A stretch of 64,000 bases of DNA from Xenopus tropicalis (taxonomy: Eukaryota; Chordata; Amphibia; Anura; Pipidae), in assembly GCF_000004195.4 (NCBI RefSeq), contig NC_030677.2, positions 99,662,829-99,726,828 on the forward strand, given 5' to 3'. The translations under genes were made by a program, and so were the position numbers. Under the pieces are notes generated by a model that did not search any database, was not told the DNA's origin, and was given only the letters and a program-made list of their open reading frames with translations. Positions 57,630 to 64,000 of the stretch are shown here, one piece after another (within the stretch, counting starts at the first letter, position 1; each line of letters opens with the position of its first letter).

Positions 57630-59006
57630 TGGAATACCTTAGTGTATCTTAAAAAATCTGATTTCTAGTTTGTGACCATGTGAATCAATAGGAATCCATA
57701 TATATAAAAAAATAGTTATATCTGCTAGATATATATGACATTCTGAAAATGAATGCAGTTAGAATACAGAGGCCACTCAACCCCTAACTCACTGTTATTC
57801 TGTTCAAGAATAATGAGGAAACAATAGCTCAAACTTTCAGCCCAAGCATTATAATCATAAATTCATATACAAATAATCAAATTGAGCATAATAATAGTTC
57901 ACTTCATAAAGCATGTACTTCTACAGACTAAACATAATGAATAGTTTGTAAACATTTTAACCAACTGTTCACAATGTATTGTATTGTCAGCATATGAGTC
58001 AATAATCAAGCAGTACATGGAATGTACATAAGTAATGTTAGATTCTTAGAATGTCTCTGCACATAAACTTTATAGCCTTTTTGTGAACTCATAGTGCTGC
58101 CTGCTAAAAATCACAATGGAAAATTTTTAAGGGATATCATTTTACACAACCACCTTCAACAATATTTGGTAAGAGTAATACTTGCTTCACCATTGTCCAT
58201 AGACCTTGCTGCTACTGATCGTCTGATCTGCTGCTCATTCGGTGCAATTCTTGTTCCCCTTAACGATAATTTTTGCAATATGCATTGTTTATGTAATGTT
58301 AAGTTTACATGATATTAGCAGTTTTATACTGCAAATATAAAACCTTTGCAACAGGAGTCCAGCTGGACAGAACACCAGAAGCATACTGATGCAGAAGGTA
58401 TCTCCTGACACTTACTTGCTTAGGTCTGTTGCTCATTGAGACATTTGTAATAGAACAGAAAAGAAAGCATTAAGGAACATTTCCTGCATCTTTAACTTAG
58501 ATGCTAATCTGTCTGCCTGGAAGACCTCAAAAAACAGGCCTGGTCATTACTTTTGCAGATTATGATATTTGCTGATAAAATCATCAAAACAAAAAAAAAT
58601 ATCTAAATTGCCAAAGTGCTCAGGACAGCACTCTGAGCAATTTTACAGTATGTTGATTTTGTGGATATAGTTCCTCTTGAATATAAATAGGCTAGTAAAC
58701 TTAACTATAGGGTAGATTTCTTTAACTCTTTTTCAAGGGTTCCAATTATTAATTAAGCAACTCAATTTAATATGTTTTTGTCTATATTTTCAATTTTAAC
58801 AAAGATTGATACAATAACATGTACAGTAAAGAAAGGATAGAGAAAAGAAAAGTAATAAGACAAGAGAGTTGCATGAATTCTCTGTTATTTAAGCTTAATT
58901 TGTAGGCACAGCAAGCTGTTTGACTTAAACTAGAGAATTTATTTTATGCTTTTGTAAATCAAGATGTCATCCCACAACTTCCAGGTTTTGGAGACCTTCT
59001 TAAGGT
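57630..59006. other. unique DNA, no gene recognised
   Basis: No gene or complete repeat recognised. A 72-codon open frame at 58,094-58,312 has no domain I recognise. Confidence 0.35.
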
Positions 59007-59649
59007 TTAAAGGACATGTAAAGCCTACATTTGCCTATAATATATATCAGTTGGGCACATCTCCCCCACCCAAATGGCATCATTTGAGCTGCATATATCC
59101 CCTCCTCTTGCCAGCACCATCACATTTTCCTAAAGCAAATAGCAGCTTTCACCCGGCGGCTATTTTTCCTCTGATACATAATCAGATACATTTAAATCTG
59201 CAAACAGCATACACACACAGATCCTTATTCAGCATACATTTCATCAAGAATACAGGCTCACACAGGCAGGACTGTCTCTGATAAAAGTTCTGCTTTGTTT
59301 GAGCACTGTAATGGTAAAGCTGAGCTCAGGAGAAAAAAATTGAAGCAGACAGCTACAGCTAAGTTTCTATGGGAACCAGCAATGCCATCTCTTTACTGGC
59401 TGGTAGACTGGGGGGCGTGTTTAGTAATCTGAGCTTAGTACAACTGAGCATGCCCACAAGCCAACAGCCAAAGCAAATTCCAGATGGAGGGGGGCGAGTG
59501 TGTTACAGGAGGAGAAGCAAATCTAAGTGATTAAAGGGATGCTGCAGCCTTACTATTAACCTCTGGACAACCAGTGTGGCAGGTATTGAAAGATTTCAAA
59601 GAGGCAGTTCACTGATTAAATTTGTGTGTGGGGTTTACATGTCCTTTAA
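59007..59649. mobile_element. TTAA-target MITE (T2/Kolobok-type)
   Basis: TTAAAGGACATGTAAAGCC on the left mirrors GGGGTTTACATGTCCTTTAA on the right. TTAA lies at 59,007-59,010 and 59,646-59,649. Non-coding interior of about 630 bp. Confidence 0.9.
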
Positions 59650-59944
59650 GGTTGTTAAGATCTTTTCAAATTATCCATTTTCTTTGATAGTATCCTTAAT
59701 GTTAAGAAGTTGTTGTTATTTCCAATATTTTGCAAGCAGTGCCTGGCCAAGTCATTGATGCACCCAAAGCAGAGTGCACTTGTTTGTGCCACCACCCACA
59801 CCTTTATTTGCTCTTGAATGCCATGCCAGTTCCTCCTGCACATCAGCGAGCATGCTCCCGCAGTGACGCCCTTTGGGGTGGAACAAATGTTGGAGTGGAG
59901 GAGTGCGGCCCCAGACAGCAAACAGGGCAAAGATCCCCAGGTGC

Positions 59945-60045
59945 TACGAACTAGGAGGTAGGCAGACAGAAGTGGTACATGCATGGCACTCCCTCAATGT
60001 TGCTCTCTATGCACGTGCCTCTTCTGCCTACCCCTAGTTCAGCCC
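59945..60045. repeat. short inverted repeat, possibly a repeat end
   Basis: aactaggaggtaggcagaca plus gaagtggtacatgc on the left pairs with gcacgtgcctcttctgccta plus cccctagtt on the right. The right arm also occurs at 51,074-51,113. Confidence 0.55.
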
Positions 60046-60499
60046 TTATTGCCAGTAAGAATATGCATAAGAATAGGTTTTTATTCCAAAGGTACAGTAT
60101 GTATTGGGGTAATAATCCAAGTAGCACTAGTTCTGGTGTTTTGAGTATCGGAGATTTTAGAATAACTTCAATTAGTTTGAATTTTTGTGTGAAGTTTTAG
60201 CTTTATGACATTTCCACCATATATGAAATAAGGTTCCAGCATGAGTCCAGAATGTTCTGATAAATGTTGTGATGTTGAGATGGTGTCCAATACCATCTGA
60301 ATTGTAGTTTTATCATCTGTTCTGTATCTGTTTGATATTTGTTTGGGTATTGTAGCCCATGTTAAATTTGGTTTTCCCTTGATCGTTGTGCTATAGTTTT
60401 GTTTTCTTCTGGATCAGATGGTAATAAAGCAAATGAAATACTCAAAAAACACATAATTAAAATGTCAAAACAGCAAAAAAATTAAATGTGTTTATAGAA

Positions 60500-60790
60500 A
60501 TAAAAACAAAAAAGCTATAAACCCAGTAGAAATAGCTGGCACCTTTGCTACTTATTTTTTCTCATTATACAATATTAAATTAGATAATATAATTCACCCT
60601 CAACCTGACAATATTAATCAATTTTTAAAGAAAGGGAAACTTCCTACTCTTACACAGGATCAAATGGAGCAGCTAGCTACTCCCATCACAGAACAAGAAA
60701 TAAATCAAGCCACTAAATGGCTTCTCGAAAAATAGCTCCAGGTCCTGATTGCTTTACAAATCAATTTAATAATATTAATAATCTATTGTA
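60500..60790 (+). pseudogene. Tx1/L1-like LINE fragment upstream of the reverse transcriptase core
   Basis: The plus strand reads NPVEIAGTFATYFFSLYN, then LTQDQMEQLATPITEQEINQ, and after a frameshift near 60,728 APGPDCFTNQF. This is the linker region of L1-type ORF2 that ends with the conserved APGPDG motif at the start of the reverse transcriptase; here the last glycine is a cysteine. Only about 95 codons remain, with a shift and no flanking ORF. Confidence 0.75.
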
Positions 60791-61685
60791 GGAAAGCATC
60801 ACACTGTATTGAAGGGAATCTTGAAGACCCATCCTAAACAGCTACCTTTTAATGGGTAATGATCATGGGTTTAGGATCTCAGTGTTTATTCAGCTCTATA
60901 CATATTCATTTGTCTAAATTTTCTACTTTATTTAAAGGTTAGACTTTTATTACATGAAAGAGTTAGCCTGTTCTTATTGTATGTATAGTTATAAAACAAT
61001 AGACCACCCCTGTGGAACATCTTGTGGCTAACTGAGCATGACTATTAGACATTGAAATAATAAAAGGAAATTTACTTTTGTACCCACTATTGAACTACTA
61101 CTGAACTGTAAATGCCAGAATCCTTTATAGGTCAGGAGAAGTCTGAATATAAGGTAGCTCTAAGATTCTAAGATTACATTTCCTATTTTCTAAGGGCTTT
61201 TTTATGATTAGCTACAGTCACAGCATTACTGATGCAGCACAGTACTGTAGCCTTGATAAATGAGCCTATAGGCAGCAGGAATAAAAAGTGTAGTAAAAAC
61301 AGTACATTATATTTAACTTTCATTGCATTTTAGATTATTTCGAATGTATAATACTGGACGTTTGCTTATTTTCTGTAGTTAATTGTCATAATGATAGCAG
61401 TGTTGGAGAATTCAATAGCTATTGGAGCAAGGTGCCAAATTATGAAATTATAGTATATTTGAGAGGAATGGTAGAATAAGGGGAAGGGGTGAATTAGAGA
61501 ATTATGGAGCTAAGCAAGTGTAGATAGGACAATGGGATTAGAATATGGTCATGGAGGAGAATTGATCATAGTATACCTCTTATTTAAATTCCACTATTAA
61601 AGAGATATGTCTTACACTAACTATAGATTAAGCTTTCCAACATATAGCATAATAGGTCTTTGCAGACACATGTAATTGCCTTCTG
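60791..61685. other. unique DNA, no gene recognised
   Basis: No gene or repeat recognised. Confidence 0.35.
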
Positions 61686-62010
61686 TAAGGAGGTGAGCAG
61701 AAGCCTGGGTAGCATTGGATATGACTACTTTGATTTTGCTAAAGCATTTGACACATGTGCCACACAGAAGGGTACTGCTTAACTTAAGGAAAATTGGGCT
61801 GGAGCATAATATTTGTAATATATCCTTTAGCTAGTTCTCTATCCAAGTACAAAGAGTGGGGGTAAATGAAACATTTTATAATTGGACCAGTTTTGTTGGG
61901 TGAGTACAGGGGTCTGTGCTTGATTCTTTGCTTTATAAGTTGGTTAACAATGACCTTTAGGTTGCATCGTGTGTACTTTCATTATTTTTGTTGATACTTA
62001 ATTGTGCAAA

Positions 62011-62567
62011 ATGTCTATGTATGTATGTATATCTTTATTTATAAAGCGCTACTTATGTACGCAACGCTGTACAGTAGAATAGATTAATACAAACAGGGTG
62101 TTAATAAGATAATAGATAAATACAAAGTATAACAATAAATACAGATAAATACAAGGTACAGCTGCAATAAGGTAAGAGTCGAGGACACAAGAGGAAGGAG
62201 GTCCCTGCCCCGTAGAGCTTACAATCTATATGGGAGGGGTAACTAACAGACACAAATAGGCAAATATAAGTGCTGTAGGTCACAGTGGGTGACGCTACAA
62301 TATAAGTGCCATTTCCCAGATCAGGTGCTGGGCGAGTGCTCCAAAAGGTAGTCTTTAACTTTAGTTTTAAAAAGAAGAAGAAGATGAAGATTTTCATTCA
62401 TTCAGCTCATGGTATATCTAGTATAAATAAATCTAAAGCAACTGGACTTGTTAGGTAATTATTGAAGACATTTCACTTCTCATCTGAGCAGCTTCTTCAG
62501 TTCAACTGATTGGTATGCTGAGGACTTCCCATACCAGTCCAGTTTCTTTAGATTTATTTATACTAGA
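62011..62567. mobile_element. insertion into the LINE: L2/CORE-like repeat (copy 2) plus a palindromic end
   Basis: It is flanked by the perfect 13-bp duplication TTAATTGTGCAAA (61,998-62,010; 62,568-62,580). Inside, 62,018-62,370 is the second copy of the repeat at 11,979-12,331. From 62,417 to 62,567 a palindrome TCTAGTATAAATAAATCTAA ... TTAGATTTATTTATACTAGA follows. Confidence 0.82.
62417..62567. repeat. palindromic MITE-like unit
   Basis: TCTAGTATAAATAAATCTAA at the left is the exact inverse of TTAGATTTATTTATACTAGA at the right; the pairing continues into aactggact / agtccagtt. The interior has gagcagcttcttcagttcaa, a phrase common in dispersed vertebrate repeats. Confidence 0.75.
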
Positions 62568-63340
62568 TTAATTGTGCAAAGCTATAAGTTCCATGCAGGA
62601 CGCTGCCATTTTGCAGAGTGAGAACTGGGCAGAAAACTGCCAAAGAGTTATGCACTAAATTATAATATGTTGGGGATATCCTTAATTGAGAAGGATTTGG
62701 GGATTTTTGTGGATAACAAACTGTAACTTTAAGCAGAGTCACTCTACTTAAGCCAATACAGTACTTGCAGGAGTCTTGCATAAAAAAGGGCACTTAATCC
62801 AGAAATAAAAAAGGAATTTTGCCTCTTAATAGATCCCTGGTAAGACCTCACCTTGAGTATGCAGTGCAGTTTTGGGATCTAGTTGTTAAGAATTATATTA
62901 ATGAGCTAAAGAGAGCACAAAAATGCTAAAATGGTAAAAGAATTGGATGAATTAAACTATGGGGAAAGCCTATCATGGTTGGGATTGTTTTCTCTAGAGA
63001 AACTGCTTTAAAGGGGGACGTGAATACTCTTTACAAGTACATAAGAGGGCATTTTAAACAAAAAGAGGGAAATCTTTTTCACATAAAAAAAATAACAAAC
63101 ATTTAGAAATGAGGAGACCATCAAAAGTGGTTCTTCGCAGTAAGGGCAGTGAGGTTGTGTTGGGCCCTGGCAGATTCTGTGCTTTTAAGAGTGACTTGGT
63201 TGACTTGAGTGAACAAACATAATATCCAATTTTATATGTGAGTACATAAGTCTGTATATATATACTGTATATGCACTAGGGTTCATTTGGAAGGGCTGCA
63301 TTTGATTGACCTGTGTCTTTTTTAAAAACCCAATTAACAA

Positions 63341-64000
63341 ATTAAAAAATGTAATCCTGATGTCACATTTCAGTAGTGTATGGTAAATTTAACAAAAGAT
63401 GCTTCCATGTAACCTTGTTTGGGTTCTCAATTTTTACAGGTCTAAAGTGCTATTGTGTAAACCATACCACAATCAGAAACCTTCTACACCTTCTGAGGCC
63501 TTATGTAATCAGGACAGACTGTCTTTCTGGAAACTGCTAAAAAAACATGGCCCAAAACTGGTGGTGCCAATATATTGTTAGTTTGGTATGATCTGTCCAA
63601 AAACAAAACAATATAGTCTCTATTTCCCAGGGTATTCCTGTGCAGCCCTGTCTTTATATAGCTGAGGATCTTTTCAGTGAAGTTGGAAATTTGGCTGATT
63701 TTTCTCTGCAAAGTACTTTCACTTGAGGGTAATCAGTCTACTAGAAAGTGATTTCCCTCAGGAGAAAAAACAATTATTTGACTGATGACTACGCTCTGTG
63801 GGATCACATTACTCAGTGTATAATAACAAACAACATCAAACTTTTAATATTAACACTGCCAACAATAACACAGTGTACGTGATAACATAGAGTGATGCAA
63901 ATAAGTGGGTCTGTTGATTTGGCAGATTTTCTATCTGCAGGGGATGATGTATTTGGTGAGGTTCAAATACAGGCTTTCTGCCTCCCAACTGGAGATGAAT
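63341..64000. other. unique DNA, no gene recognised
   Basis: No gene or repeat recognised. Two overlapping short open frames on opposite strands (63,399-63,711) are not supported. Confidence 0.35.

Larger units (their letters stand above)
61690..63340 (+). pseudogene. CR1/Rex1-like LINE, split by a nested insertion
   Basis: A decayed LINE on the plus strand, related to 2,818-3,898. From 61,690 the early reverse transcriptase region is visible (DFAKAFDT near 61,737), then the loop before the palm motif near 61,890. Sequence equivalent to FADDTKLCK is at 61,985-62,010 with a broken frame. A 557-bp insert interrupts it at 62,011-62,567. The ORF resumes with the SSMQDAA-type region at 62,583, then SLVRPHLEYAVQFW near 62,835-62,880 and the LFSLEK block near 62,990. 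The tail (ttggaagggctgcatttgat) is weak. Many stops and deletions are present. Confidence 0.8.

Overview
The window looks like intergenic or intronic DNA from a pipid frog, most likely Xenopus. It is AT-rich and has no long intact coding region, no bacterial-style gene packing and no rRNA or tRNA gene that I can recognise. It is dense with repeat families typical of amphibian genomes: Tc1/mariner, hAT-like, PIF/Harbinger-like, TTAA-target (T2/Kolobok-type) and piggyBac-like DNA elements, plus CR1/Rex1-like, L2-like and Tx1/L1-like LINEs and a Penelope-like element. All recognisable coding sequence belongs to these elements and is broken. The species call is inference from the repeat repertoire; no host exon was identified with confidence.

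Layout. 1-7,077: unique DNA with a TTAA-target MITE (1,421-1,917), a LINE fragment (2,818-3,898) and a second MITE (5,727-6,209). 7,078-9,766: a Tc1-like transposon with ~214-bp inverted repeats, split by a CpG-rich fold-back element, which is itself split by a hAT-like MITE (three nested layers). 9,767-15,955: LINE pieces, two TTAA-target MITEs that each carry a nested insertion, a LINE fragment, another fold-back element and an L2 tail. 15,956-22,234: mostly unique DNA, with an insertion flanked by 17-bp direct repeats (18,302-18,717) and a hAT-like MITE (20,041-20,297).

22,235-30,737 is the most striking region. It is an 8.5-kb element bounded by TTAA and by matching 18-bp ends (TTAACCYTTTWAGTGCCA), as in piggyBac-like elements. 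Almost all of its interior is two adjoining tandem arrays, about 11 units of 394 bp and about 7 units of 395 bp, which are distantly related to each other. Its right end is TG-rich, then GC-rich, and ends in palindromic motifs. At 32,005-34,115 two decayed relatives lie nested in opposite orientations, and one of them carries only about one repeat monomer. The big element therefore probably grew from a low-copy ancestor.

34,424-64,000: Tx1/L1-like fragments (34,424-35,662; 51,621-52,308; 60,500-60,790), CR1/Rex1-like LINE copies (37,440-38,830 minus, 50,250-50,715 minus, 61,690-63,340 plus), a Penelope-like element with remnants of reverse transcriptase and GIY-YIG endonuclease (48,213-49,480), many palindromic MITEs, and stretches of non-repetitive DNA. 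A few of these stretches could hold conserved regulatory DNA, which cannot be shown without comparison to other genomes.

The elements do not form a pathway. They record successive insertions, and the target-site duplications given below set the relative order of several of them.
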